Assembly (NCBI GenBank): GCA_001247695.2
Contig: LGRX02029114.1
Location: forward strand, 1-22,455
Direction of reading: 5' to 3'
Length of the DNA: 22,455 bases
Source: Cymbomonas tetramitiformis
Taxonomy: Eukaryota > Chlorophyta > Pyramimonadophyceae > Pyramimonadales > Pyramimonadaceae
Positions 7,123 through 15,375 of the stretch are shown here, piece by piece (the stretch's first letter is position 1; every line of letters starts with the position of its first letter). The translations under genes and the position numbers were made by a program. A model generated the notes under the pieces. The model did not search any database. It saw only the letters and a list, made by a program, of their open reading frames with translations, and was not told the origin of the DNA.

Positions 7123-10100
7123 ATGTCCAAACTCAACACCCCAAATATCAAATTAACACCTACACAATGGAAACTTTTAAACATTGAAATGAAGGATGCA
7201 AAAACTAGAAAAGATTTTGCTGATTTACAAGATATTGTAGAAAGTTTTAAAATAATAAATGGAAGAAAAAAATCTAAAACATTTATTACAAAAAATGATT
7301 ATGAAAAATCGTTAAAAACAAAAATTAAAGATAAATACAATGGAAAATCCGAAACTTTCAAAAAATACCGTGAAATTTCACGAAAAAATATAAATAAGAA
7401 GAAAAATGAAAAGGTTAACAAATTTGTAAATAATGTAAAAACTGATATTAAAAATATCAAAGAAATTAAAAAAACCAAACGCACCGAGTATATTGATAAA
7501 TTTAAAACTAGAAAAGATATCTACGGTCCAATAGATTTTAATCTTTTTGAAATAAAAGGTTTACGGAGATTTGTTCCCGAAGCATCAAGTGATGACAAAC
7601 AATTGATATCCTTTGAGTTACAATTTGAAGATAATTATGTAATAAAAAACGATGACATTTATTTAGGATATCATCCTGAAAATTTACAAAAAGCTATTGA
7701 AAAAATAGCTCAAAGTGAAAAATTAAAAGAACATGGATTTATTAAAAGTATTACTCTTTTCGTCCACACCGTTAAAGCTATTAAAGGGGGTTCTTCAAAT
7801 CCACAATCGAGAAATAAAGAAGAACGATTCAAAAAGAAAAGTTGTATCACATTGAACAATAATAATAATCAATGTTTTGATATTTCTCTAGCAATATTGC
7901 AACATTTACATTGTAAAGAAACCAACAAAACATTTTGGAAAACACTAACTCACGCAAAAAGACCACAAACACGGACAAAATTAGGAAATGAAATAAGAAA
8001 ATTAGTCGGTATCGACCCTCATAAGCAAATTGATGTTTTGAGAGACACTCCAATATATGAGAAAGCATTAAATGCACATATTGTCGTTTATCAAGAACAT
8101 AGTGTTGTTGGACAACGTAAAATTTATCCTAGTGGTGACAACCAAATATTTGATGATGACAAAAATGTATACTTTATATGTTATGACTCAGAACAAGAAC
8201 ATTATGAACCAATTACCAACATCGTTGCATTTTTAGATACTCGTTCAAAATTATGTCCACGGTGTTTTAGTACTAAATGTATGTTTAAAGATAAAAAAAA
8301 TCAATACAACAAAAAATTAGTGAATAAAATATATTGTAAGAAGTGTGAACGATGGTTTTTTAATAATGATTGTTATAACCACCATCTAAAATCTACATGT
8401 GACAAAATACATTATTGCAAGGAATGTCACACACAATATGAAACCAAAATTAAACATATATGTGGTCATTCAACATGTAAGAATTGTGAGGAATATTGCG
8501 ACTTGAATCATCATCAATGTTATATTCAAGAAGTAAATAAAAAGGACCCAATTGAAAAACTAGCCTTTTTCGATTTCGAATGTACACAAGAGACAAAGTA
8601 TTTGAATGAAAAGACTAAAGAGTTTCACTATAAACATCATATGAATTTAGCAATTACTCAATATTTAGATGACACAAAAAATCCAAAGAGTCATGACAAT
8701 TTGGTCGAAGGATTTGAACATCATGACATGCATTCATTTTTGGAATTTCTATTTAGTGCAAAACATAAAGGATACACCTTTATTGCTCACAATGGCAAAG
8801 CGTACGATTTCTTGCTCATTTTTGAGGCAATATTGGTAATGCATAAATTCGACAATGACAAAAAAATGCCAGAAATTATTAGAGTTGGAAACAAAATAAT
8901 GAAGTTGACTTATTTAGGAGTCACGCTAATTGACTCGATAAACCATTTTAGTTGTGGTCTTTCAAAGTTACCCAAAACTTGGGGTTTAGAAAATGAGGTA
9001 CAAAAAGGGTACTATCCTCATCTTTTTAACAAAAAGGAAAATTGGAATTATACCGGCAAAATACCTAGTAGACACTACTTTTGTCCGGAACAAATGAAAT
9101 GTGAAGATAAAGAAAAATTCGATATTTGGTATAATGAAAAATGTGATGACAAAGATTTTGTTTGGAACAATAAAAATGAATTACGAAAGTATTGTTCAAA
9201 TGATGTTTTAATACTTCGTAAATCATGTTTGGAATATCGTAGTGTTTTATTGGAAGCATGTGAAACTGACCCATTTAACTTTATGACTATTGCATCGACG
9301 GCACAACACATTCATCGAAAAGACATTATGCCAAAAAATAGCATTGGATATTATAGAATAAAAAAGCAAAGTAAAGTGTGTGCTGAATGGATCAATTATT
9401 TAGAACATTCAAGAGGTATCAAAATAATTAGAGAATATAAAATTCCAAAAACAAATTTTATTGCCGACGGCTATTGCAAAGAAACAAATGAAATATTCGA
9501 ATTTAATGGTGATCGATTTCATGGTAACCCAGCAATTTACAACCCCAACCATAAAGCAAATGTATCAAGAGACACTAATATAACATTTGGTGATTTACTT
9601 AGGAAGACTGAGGCGAAAAAAGAAAAATTAGAAAATATGGGTTATATTGTTAAAGATATTTGGGAATGTGATTGGAAAAGTGATAAAATAAATGAAAGTT
9701 CAGTAATCGACTTTATGAAAAATTACAAACCTGCTCTTGTAATTAGAGATGCATTTTGTGGTGGGAGAACAAATCCAGAGCAATTATATTGGAAAAAGAA
9801 ATTTGGTGAAACATTAAGGTATCTCGACTTTACTAGTTTATATCCTTGGGTTATGAAGTATTGTGAGTATCCTATAGGCTTTGATGAACAATTTAAAAAT
9901 GTTTCGGTTAAAGAATATTTATCGAGGTATAAAAATCAAACTGAAAAGTTTTTCGGTGTTATATATTGTAAAGTTAAGCCTCCCAAAAATTTACAATTTC
10001 CGGTTTTACCATGTAGAGATAATGGTAAATTGAAATTCACTTTACATGAACAAGAAGGAACTTGGAGTACCATTGAAGTCGATAAAGCTATTGACATGGG

Positions 10101-11232
10101 ATATGAATTATTGGAAATATATGAAATTAGACATTGGAAAGAACGTTCTACAAAATTGTTTGCACCTTATGTAAACAAGTTTTTGAAAATCAAACAAGAA
10201 TCGAGTGGTTACCCCGAATGGGTCAAAACTGAACAAGATAAAGACAAATATTTAAAAAAATATTTTGAAAGAGAAGGTATTCTTTTAGACAAATCTCAAA
10301 TTAAGAAAACCCCCGGAAAGCGAGCGGTGTCAAAGCTCTTCTTGTGCGCGCTCTGGGGCAAATGGGTACAACAATTGAACAAAATGAAAACTAAAATTAT
10401 AAATGAACCAAGCGACTTTTATGCAATGGTGTTTGACGAAGAATATGAAATGAATTACGAATTTGCGGGTATTGAAGGAAACGAAAAGTGTATCATGAAT
10501 TATAGATATAAAGATGAATATTTTGAGGGTCCCGACAAATGTTCAACAAGTGAAATCATTGGTGTATTTACAACGGCTTATGCAAGATTAAAGTTGTATG
10601 ATTTGTGCGAAAAGGTAGGGTTTGACAATGTATTATACACTGATACCGACTGGTGTATTTACATTGAAAAAGAAGGAGTAAATGATAATGTTTTTAAAAA
10701 TGAATTAGGAGATTTTTTGGGTGAATTAACGGACGAGTTAGAAGGTAAGGAATGTATAGAATATGCAGCCACCGGTCCAAAAAGCTACACACTAAAATTC
10801 TCAAATGCTGAGCCTCTTACCAAAAGTAAAGGTTTCTATTTGTCCCACCAAAACAGTAAAATTATTAATCATGAATCAATGGTACAAATGGTTAAGAATA
10901 AAACTGATAAAATTGATGATAAATTTGCAGAGTTGACATATAATGTGATTAGAAAACAAAAAAAGCATATCTCCAAGCCTATTGTAAAATGCACCATAAA
11001 TGTTAAAGGTCAAGGCATCGAATCTGCATTACATATTGAATTACCTCAATTTTTGACACCTCAAGGACTTGAGACTAAAATTGAAAAGAAGATATATGCG
11101 AAAGGATGGTTGTCAAACTTAAAAGGCACCTTGGACGAACTGAATCCAGAGTTTAAAGAAATACAAGATCAATTGGAAGAAGTTGATAAAATAAATCCAT
11201 ATCAATTACGACATGACGGATATCTATCTTAA
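7123..11232 (+). CDS. polB: Protein-primed family B DNA polymerase (pPolB)
   Basis: This 1369-aa replicative polymerase is of Polinton type. Domains in order: a Lys-rich N-terminus (1-150); an OTU/papain-like peptidase-like domain with candidate Cys251 (NQCFD) and His360 (HYEPI); a Cys/His zinc cluster from C378 to about 470; the 3'-5' exonuclease with Exo I D484/E486, Exo II H556-N557...D562 and Exo III Y690-x3-D694. Next is an inserted restriction-endonuclease-like domain (EFNGDRFHG at 793-801, WECDW at 847-851). The palm has motif A DFTSLYP at D902, motif B from K1066/K1071 to WGK, and motif C YTDTD at D1174/D1176. Oddities: motif B has Cys where Asn is usual (LCALWGK), motif C ends in Trp instead of Ser, and 10311-10360 is 32/50 G+C. 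Catalytic acids are intact. Its 3' end overlaps the integrase gene tail by nine bases. Confidence 0.97.
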   Translation: MSKLNTPNIKLTPTQWKLLNIEMKDAKTRKDFADLQDIVESFKIINGRKKSKTFITKNDYEKSLKTKIKDKYNGKSETFKKYREISRKNINKKKNEKVNKFVNNVKTDIKNIKEIKKTKRTEYIDKFKTRKDIYGPIDFNLFEIKGLRRFVPEASSDDKQLISFELQFEDNYVIKNDDIYLGYHPENLQKAIEKIAQSEKLKEHGFIKSITLFVHTVKAIKGGSSNPQSRNKEERFKKKSCITLNNNNNQCFDISLAILQHLHCKETNKTFWKTLTHAKRPQTRTKLGNEIRKLVGIDPHKQIDVLRDTPIYEKALNAHIVVYQEHSVVGQRKIYPSGDNQIFDDDKNVYFICYDSEQEHYEPITNIVAFLDTRSKLCPRCFSTKCMFKDKKNQYNKKLVNKIYCKKCERWFFNNDCYNHHLKSTCDKIHYCKECHTQYETKIKHICGHSTCKNCEEYCDLNHHQCYIQEVNKKDPIEKLAFFDFECTQETKYLNEKTKEFHYKHHMNLAITQYLDDTKNPKSHDNLVEGFEHHDMHSFLEFLFSAKHKGYTFIAHNGKAYDFLLIFEAILVMHKFDNDKKMPEIIRVGNKIMKLTYLGVTLIDSINHFSCGLSKLPKTWGLENEVQKGYYPHLFNKKENWNYTGKIPSRHYFCPEQMKCEDKEKFDIWYNEKCDDKDFVWNNKNELRKYCSNDVLILRKSCLEYRSVLLEACETDPFNFMTIASTAQHIHRKDIMPKNSIGYYRIKKQSKVCAEWINYLEHSRGIKIIREYKIPKTNFIADGYCKETNEIFEFNGDRFHGNPAIYNPNHKANVSRDTNITFGDLLRKTEAKKEKLENMGYIVKDIWECDWKSDKINESSVIDFMKNYKPALVIRDAFCGGRTNPEQLYWKKKFGETLRYLDFTSLYPWVMKYCEYPIGFDEQFKNVSVKEYLSRYKNQTEKFFGVIYCKVKPPKNLQFPVLPCRDNGKLKFTLHEQEGTWSTIEVDKAIDMGYELLEIYEIRHWKERSTKLFAPYVNKFLKIKQESSGYPEWVKTEQDKDKYLKKYFEREGILLDKSQIKKTPGKRAVSKLFLCALWGKWVQQLNKMKTKIINEPSDFYAMVFDEEYEMNYEFAGIEGNEKCIMNYRYKDEYFEGPDKCSTSEIIGVFTTAYARLKLYDLCEKVGFDNVLYTDTDWCIYIEKEGVNDNVFKNELGDFLGELTDELEGKECIEYAATGPKSYTLKFSNAEPLTKSKGFYLSHQNSKIINHESMVQMVKNKTDKIDDKFAELTYNVIRKQKKHISKPIVKCTINVKGQGIESALHIELPQFLTPQGLETKIEKKIYAKGWLSNLKGTLDELNPEFKEIQDQLEEVDKINPYQLRHDGYLS

Positions 11233-12381
11233 ATCTATTTCTTCTTCATTTTCATTATTATTTCTATTTTGACTACGAGTACGTTTAGATAATCTATTTG
11301 AAGCTAAAACACCTTCACGTTTAGTTTTTCTTTCTTTTTTATTTTGTTTTGTTACTAATTCTTTCACGGTAGGTTCATCTTTATTTTTACTTTGATTTGA
11401 AACATTACCTTTCACTTCGAGCAATTCTCTTGGTTTATATTTTCTTGCTAAAGTTTCGTTGTTGTCTTCTATTACATAAGACAAGCCTTCCATTTTTTTA
11501 ACTTTATAAACTTTAGTACTCCATCGTTGAGTTTCTTTATCAAAAGTTTTAGTTTTAATTTTAATTCTTACCTTGTCTCCAGGTTTAATATCAATTTTTG
11601 AAAGTAGTTTTGTTAATATATTTCTTTTTAATAAAATATTTCTTAATACTCTATCTTCATTCATATCATTTGGTGCAAACTTATCTATATTTCCTACATT
11701 TTTCGTTTCATTATAATTATTTACAATAGTATCTAATTTATTTATCCAATTGACGGTATCTTTACTTTTAAAATAAAGTTCTAATTTATATTTTAATGTT
11801 CGATTAAATCTCTCAATCATACCCATTGTACTATGGTCTTCGGGTTCGTTCAAATAATGTTCAATATTGTTATCTTCTAAGAGTTTCTTCATAGCTTTAT
11901 TCACAAATTCACTACCGTTGTCCGTCGTCAAAACATTCATTTTGGAATCCTTAACCAATTTTCTCATTGCGGGAATGACCCCTTCCGCAGATTCTATATT
12001 TTTATTGTTTTTATCTTTTATAGTTTTTGATTTTAACCCATAAGCATATGCTTTCCGCGTGTTTATATTTATTCCCGTTAATATCACAGCAAAACCTTTA
12101 TTTTGTTTTTTGAATTTTGAAATAAATGCTAAGTCTGATTGAATGTAATTTTTGTTTGGATCTTTGCCATAAATTGGAAATAATTCCTTTTTATTTATTT
12201 TCTTTTTTTGAGAAAAAGTTTCATTAACTTCAGTCTTTTCGACCGCCTCTTTTACTTGTTTCTGTGTAACTTTATAACCTTTTGCTTTTAATTTTGATGT
12301 AAATGAACTTATATTTGATAAGCCTATTTCCGGGTCTAAATAGAAATCTTGTATTTGTTTCTCGGTGATTAATTTACTCAT
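11224..12381 (-). CDS. Retroviral-type (RVE) integrase
   Basis: This 385-aa enzyme would cut and join the element's ends into host DNA, leaving a short target duplication. The RNase H-fold core has D83 (QSDLAF), D154 (TTDNGSEF) and E190 (GMIERFNRT). The 35 residues between the last two give the D,D(35)E signature of retroviral and Polinton integrases. The N-terminal 80 residues lack a clear HHCC zinc module but contain a helical segment. Residues about 265-330 (KPGDKVRIKIK...WSTKVYKV) form the SH3/chromo-like C-terminal DNA-binding region, followed by a basic, probably disordered tail. It is convergent with the polymerase, and the tails overlap by nine bases. All three catalytic residues are present, so integration competence is plausible. 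Confidence 0.95.
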   Translation of the reverse strand: MSKLITEKQIQDFYLDPEIGLSNISSFTSKLKAKGYKVTQKQVKEAVEKTEVNETFSQKKKINKKELFPIYGKDPNKNYIQSDLAFISKFKKQNKGFAVILTGININTRKAYAYGLKSKTIKDKNNKNIESAEGVIPAMRKLVKDSKMNVLTTDNGSEFVNKAMKKLLEDNNIEHYLNEPEDHSTMGMIERFNRTLKYKLELYFKSKDTVNWINKLDTIVNNYNETKNVGNIDKFAPNDMNEDRVLRNILLKRNILTKLLSKIDIKPGDKVRIKIKTKTFDKETQRWSTKVYKVKKMEGLSYVIEDNNETLARKYKPRELLEVKGNVSNQSKNKDEPTVKELVTKQNKKERKTKREGVLASNRLSKRTRSQNRNNNENEEEIDLR

Positions 12382-12392
12382 TTGTTTCTTTA

Positions 12393-13010
12393 TTATATAT
12401 CATCAGTGAATAAAAATATTTTTTCATTTGTAATATTATTTTTATCTAAAAGCATTTGATCAATTTTATATGAAATACCATACATTTTATTCATTATATA
12501 AAATCCAGGAATTCTAATAATAGATTGAATTTGTGTATTCGTTGTGTTCTCTTTTGTAATTTCCAAATCCTCTCCGGTTTTCCTATCATATAAATCACTA
12601 TCAGCATTATCTATTTGACATTTAAATAAATTTGAATAATTCTTATTTTGATTTACTTTGATCGAGCTATTAAAAAGTTCTTTCAAGTTTGAAAGTTTAA
12701 AAGTATTTTTTGAAAAATATTTAATTTGATTTTCATAAATATGATTGACAATTTTATCCTCTATAGCTAATATAATATTTTCCATATCTTCAACTAAATT
12801 AAACGAAATATTATACCGGTCACTACCTTCAAAGTTGTTAACTCCAAATGGACAATGCATTTTCGGTGTTTCTAAGTATAACGGCTTTTGATCATATTGA
12901 ATACTTATAAACTTATATGGTTTAGATTTACTTTTTATTTTTGTAAAATCAACATTTTCAATACTCAATTTTTCAATATCAAAATTATTATATTTAACTA
13001 CCGAAATCAT
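12393..13010 (-). CDS. Probable single-stranded DNA-binding protein
   Basis: This 205-aa protein carries the conserved-looking block TPKMHCPFGVNNF at residues 48-60, then YNISFNL and a C-terminal IIRIPGFYIMNKMYGISYKI segment. By recall this resembles the T7 gp2.5-like OB-fold SSB family of large eukaryotic DNA viruses (DUF5871-like). If so, it coats single strands exposed during strand-displacement replication, which fits its place immediately upstream of the integrase (11-base gap, same strand) and near the polymerase. The C-terminus ends acidic (FTDDI), as gp2.5-type SSBs often do. Family assignment is from memory and should be treated as moderate. Confidence 0.72.
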   Translation of the reverse strand: MISVVKYNNFDIEKLSIENVDFTKIKSKSKPYKFISIQYDQKPLYLETPKMHCPFGVNNFEGSDRYNISFNLVEDMENIILAIEDKIVNHIYENQIKYFSKNTFKLSNLKELFNSSIKVNQNKNYSNLFKCQIDNADSDLYDRKTGEDLEITKENTTNTQIQSIIRIPGFYIMNKMYGISYKIDQMLLDKNNITNEKIFLFTDDI

Positions 13011-13100
13011 TTTATTAAATTAAGTTATAATATTTATTTTTTAAGTTAGTTTATGTTTATTGTAGAAGTTTAGCTACAATTTTAATGTTATGTCATATTA

Positions 13101-13573
13101 ATGAAGAAAACACCTTGTGAGCGCTGCATTGCTATTTCCAAAAGTAGTGGGAACCAATGTCGCAACATGACATGTAAATATAGTCCATATTGTTATGTTC
13201 ATAGAGTTGTTAATATAAGTGAAAGTAGGATTCCCAATTCAGGTTTGGGTGTATACGCTAAAGAAGATTTAAAAAAAGATAAATTAGTTGGTAGGTATAC
13301 CGTTGGCACACAAAAATTGATATCAAATCAACTACCTCCATTAATCAACGAACGCACATTTGGGAGAAAAATAAAAATTTATTTTATGATGCATCAAAAA
13401 CAAATTCCGTAGCCGGTAAATTTAATGATTGCACTCCTCAAACAGCCAAGAAAATAAAATGCAAAAATAATGCTGTAATAAATTCTGTCGGGAATGTTCG
13501 ATTAAAAAAAGATATAAAGAAGAATGAAGAAATATTTGTTTCGTATGGAAAGGAATATTGGAGAAACAGATGA
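13101..13573 (+). pseudogene. Frameshifted zinc-finger plus SET-domain gene
   Basis: The first frame (ATG 13101, stop 13412) encodes a small zinc finger, C9-x10-C20-x10-C31-x2-H34, then a SET-domain N-terminus (GLGVYAKEDLKKDKL). The rest of the SET domain lies in the +2 frame, roughly from 13340 to the TGA at 13571. It has FYDAS, AGKFND and the final DIKKNEEIFVSYGKEYW block, where Tyr of SYG is the usual SET catalytic/AdoMet-site region. SET proteins methylate lysines, often on histones. A one-base loss or two-base gain between about 13300 and 13360 separates the two parts. Pseudogene, assembly error and programmed frameshift all remain possible; no obvious slippery site stands out beyond A-rich runs. 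Confidence 0.82.
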
Positions 13574-13612
13574 TAAATTCTTTCTTTCTAATTTATCATA
13601 TTTATATTTATT

Positions 13613-13692
13613 CCACCGGAAACTCTCACCGAACCGGATAAATTCACCGGAAGCTCACCGGAAGCTCACCGGACCGGATAAATTCACCGGAA
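13613..13692. repeat. CACCGG-rich short tandem repeats
   Basis: ACCGGATAAATTCACCGGAA occurs at 13633-13652 and again at 13673-13692, a 40-base period. Between them CTCACCGGAAG is repeated with a 10-base period. CCGG appears seven times in about 80 bases of an otherwise AT-rich element. CCGG is a common cytosine-methylation target, which may matter given the C5 methyltransferase at the right end. Possible origin or regulatory cluster; function unknown. Confidence 0.8.
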
Positions 13693-13711
13693 TTGTCTAG
13701 GGTTTGGATGG

Positions 13712-13824
13712 TAGTAGGATGTTGTAGGGTTTGGCGATAAGATTTTACCCCAACCCTAGGGCGCAGCCCTAGGGTTTTGTTGGTGGGGGAAAATTTTGTC
13801 GTCAAACGCTACATCATACTACTA
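13712..13824. terminator. Long imperfect hairpin between convergent genes
   Basis: The core is a perfect 11-bp stem, AACCCTAGGGC (13752-13762) with GCCCTAGGGTT (13766-13776), closed by a GCA loop. Outside it, 13712-13751 pairs with 13785-13824 at 33 of 40 positions, with an eight-base bulge on the right. Three of the seven mismatches become G-U pairs if the plus strand is transcribed. It lies between the 3' ends of the plus-strand SET gene and the minus-strand 49-aa gene, and its right arm includes that gene's stop codon. Mimiviruses use 3' hairpins as transcript-end signals, so a bidirectional terminator is a reasonable reading. A MITE-like insert or small-RNA precursor is the alternative. 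Confidence 0.7.
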
Positions 13825-13971
13825 ATCTTGTATTGTTTTACATGGAACAATCATCATCGAAGAACTTCGAAAGCCTGAAGTTAACATCATATTTGGTAAT
13901 TTAACATCGCCTTTTCCTAATGGTTTATTTCCTAAGTTTGAAGCAAAAATTTGTCCCGCTTGTTCAGCCAT
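13822..13971 (-). CDS. Small protein downstream of the capsid gene, 49 aa
   Basis: ATG at 13971-13969, stop TAG at 13824-13822. It begins MAEQAGQIFASNLGNKPLGK and ends with a Met/Ser-rich hydrophobic patch and a single Cys44. It is the last gene of the minus-strand late cluster, starting 30 bases after the major-capsid stop, with TATATAATT directly before the ATG. There is no recognised domain. Position suggests a minor virion component such as a cement or membrane-active peptide, which is inference. The ORF is short enough that chance is a real alternative. Confidence 0.55.
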   Translation of the reverse strand: MAEQAGQIFASNLGNKPLGKGDVKLPNMMLTSGFRSSSMMIVPCKTIQD

Positions 13972-14001
13972 AATTATATATAATTACAATTAAATTAGTT
14001 T

Positions 14002-15348
14002 TTATACAACCACTTCAATCATTCTTCCCATACCTATACGAATGATACTTGTGCATTGTGCAATAATAAATGTTTCGTTATTCGTCAAAGGTGTTTGAAG
14101 TGGGTCTGCGGTCGATGATTTTTGAGTTTGAAGAAAGAATGAAGAATTCAAACCCCGGGTATCTATTCCACTACAATTACGAGGTCCCATACCTGGCATA
14201 GGCATATTTAATCGAAGCATAGCAGTCCAATAAGAGTTGTACCAATTTTCTAAAGAATTAACTTTACAACCTGAATCGTCGGAATAATTATCAGCTTTAC
14301 CAATAGTAACCAAGTTAAAAGCATCGAGAGCGGTGGCACGATAATTTGGATAATAAATTGAGTTGACATTATATTGCCAAGATTGAATGTCTCCAGAATA
14401 GAATCTAAAATAACTTGGAACGAAAGTAGCACCTATTTTGTTATCAATTTTATGCAAACCTTCATTAACAGAACTGTAATTTGAAGGCCTTTGAACAGCG
14501 TATAACATATCCAAAGATTGTGCCGACAAAGAGAATCGATTCGATTTAGTCATTTCCGTTTGAGTATCTTGAAAGGTAAAATAATTAGTGAAAGGCATCT
14601 CAATATATGAATCTTCTTTTAGTTTTCTTTCGACGGCACTATCGTAAACACCATTTGAAAATGTAATTGTTTCAATTGTAAAATGCAAATCAGTCAATTT
14701 CCATGTCGCTTTTGCAGCAAGTTCGGCAGCCGCGGTTCCATTAAATCCATTTCCGGCTCCCAAGGACTTTTGATACGCTCCAAGAACTTCCGGTTCATGC
14801 ATAAAAAAACGTAACTGAATGCTAGGAAGTAACGCAGTATCTAGGTAGTCAGGTGAAGATTCCCCTATAAATTGTAGGAAATTATTCAAAATATATGGTC
14901 TTTCTTCTTGATAATAACTATCGGTATTAACATTTATTTCTCGATTTTTCAAAACTCTTTGATAAGATACTTCTTTATTCAACGTTGTTTTAAGATTGTC
15001 CAAAACCGCTGATACCGTTGAATATTGACTCATGCCACTCGAAATAGCTATTCCACCGCTGTAAATTTCTACACGAGAAATCAATTTTTCGATTCCATTT
15101 GGCAAAGTTGTGATAACTAAATCAGGTTGGGTTGCGGCGTCCGTACAAGCTATGGCAGGATTGTTAGCACGACCTTTACAATGCATACTTAAACTTTTCA
15201 GATTACACAAAACATTAACTGGAAGATTCAAAGTTATAACACCGTAAGGATTTACTTCGGTCAAGTTTGTCGTTTCAAGACGAAAATATTGAGTACTATA
15301 TCCACTTAGTTTTTGAAGTCCAAATGCAAGACTATACGGTAAAGACAT
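14002..15348 (-). CDS. mcp: Double jelly-roll major capsid protein
   Basis: This 448-aa protein forms the hexons of an icosahedral shell. Length, beta-rich composition with few charged helices, and position next to the minor capsid gene match Polinton and Polinton-like virus MCPs. Typical-looking blocks include the N-terminal QYFRLETTNLTEVNPYGVIT, the first-barrel segment EKLISRVEIYSGG, and the C-terminal GMGPRNCSGIDTRGLNSS. No frameshift or stop interrupts it. It follows the minor capsid gene by 27 bases on the same strand, and its ATG is preceded by TATATATTATAGAAAAA. The call is from family resemblance and synteny; a fold prediction would settle the two barrels. Confidence 0.9.
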   Translation of the reverse strand: MSLPYSLAFGLQKLSGYSTQYFRLETTNLTEVNPYGVITLNLPVNVLCNLKSLSMHCKGRANNPAIACTDAATQPDLVITTLPNGIEKLISRVEIYSGGIAISSGMSQYSTVSAVLDNLKTTLNKEVSYQRVLKNREINVNTDSYYQEERPYILNNFLQFIGESSPDYLDTALLPSIQLRFFMHEPEVLGAYQKSLGAGNGFNGTAAAELAAKATWKLTDLHFTIETITFSNGVYDSAVERKLKEDSYIEMPFTNYFTFQDTQTEMTKSNRFSLSAQSLDMLYAVQRPSNYSSVNEGLHKIDNKIGATFVPSYFRFYSGDIQSWQYNVNSIYYPNYRATALDAFNLVTIGKADNYSDDSGCKVNSLENWYNSYWTAMLRLNMPMPGMGPRNCSGIDTRGLNSSFFLQTQKSSTADPLQTPLTNNETFIIAQCTSIIRIGMGRMIEVVV

Positions 15349-15372
15349 TTTTTCTATAATATATATAATATA
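15349..15372 (-). promoter_or_regulatory. Candidate late promoter of the major capsid gene
   Basis: Read on the minus strand this is an AT tract ending TATATATTATAGAAAAA right before the ATG. Similar TATTATA or TATTAATAG elements precede the minor capsid gene (GATATTATAAATAGAGATAG) and the ATPase gene (ATATTAATAGAAAAC). A shared ATTATAnnTAGA-like element before virion genes would fit a late promoter. In DNA this AT-rich, chance recurrence is possible. Confidence 0.4.
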
Positions 15373-15375
15373 ATT

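Noticed and set aside
12393..13010. SSB-like gene considered as the missing maturation protease
   Set aside because: No ordered His-Asp/Glu-Cys triad of the adenain/Ulp1 type; the TPKM..PFG block points instead to an SSB-like family.
13752..13776. AACCCTAGGGC palindromes read as an interstitial telomere
   Set aside because: The CCCTAGGG words form a hairpin stem rather than a head-to-tail repeat; structure explains them better.
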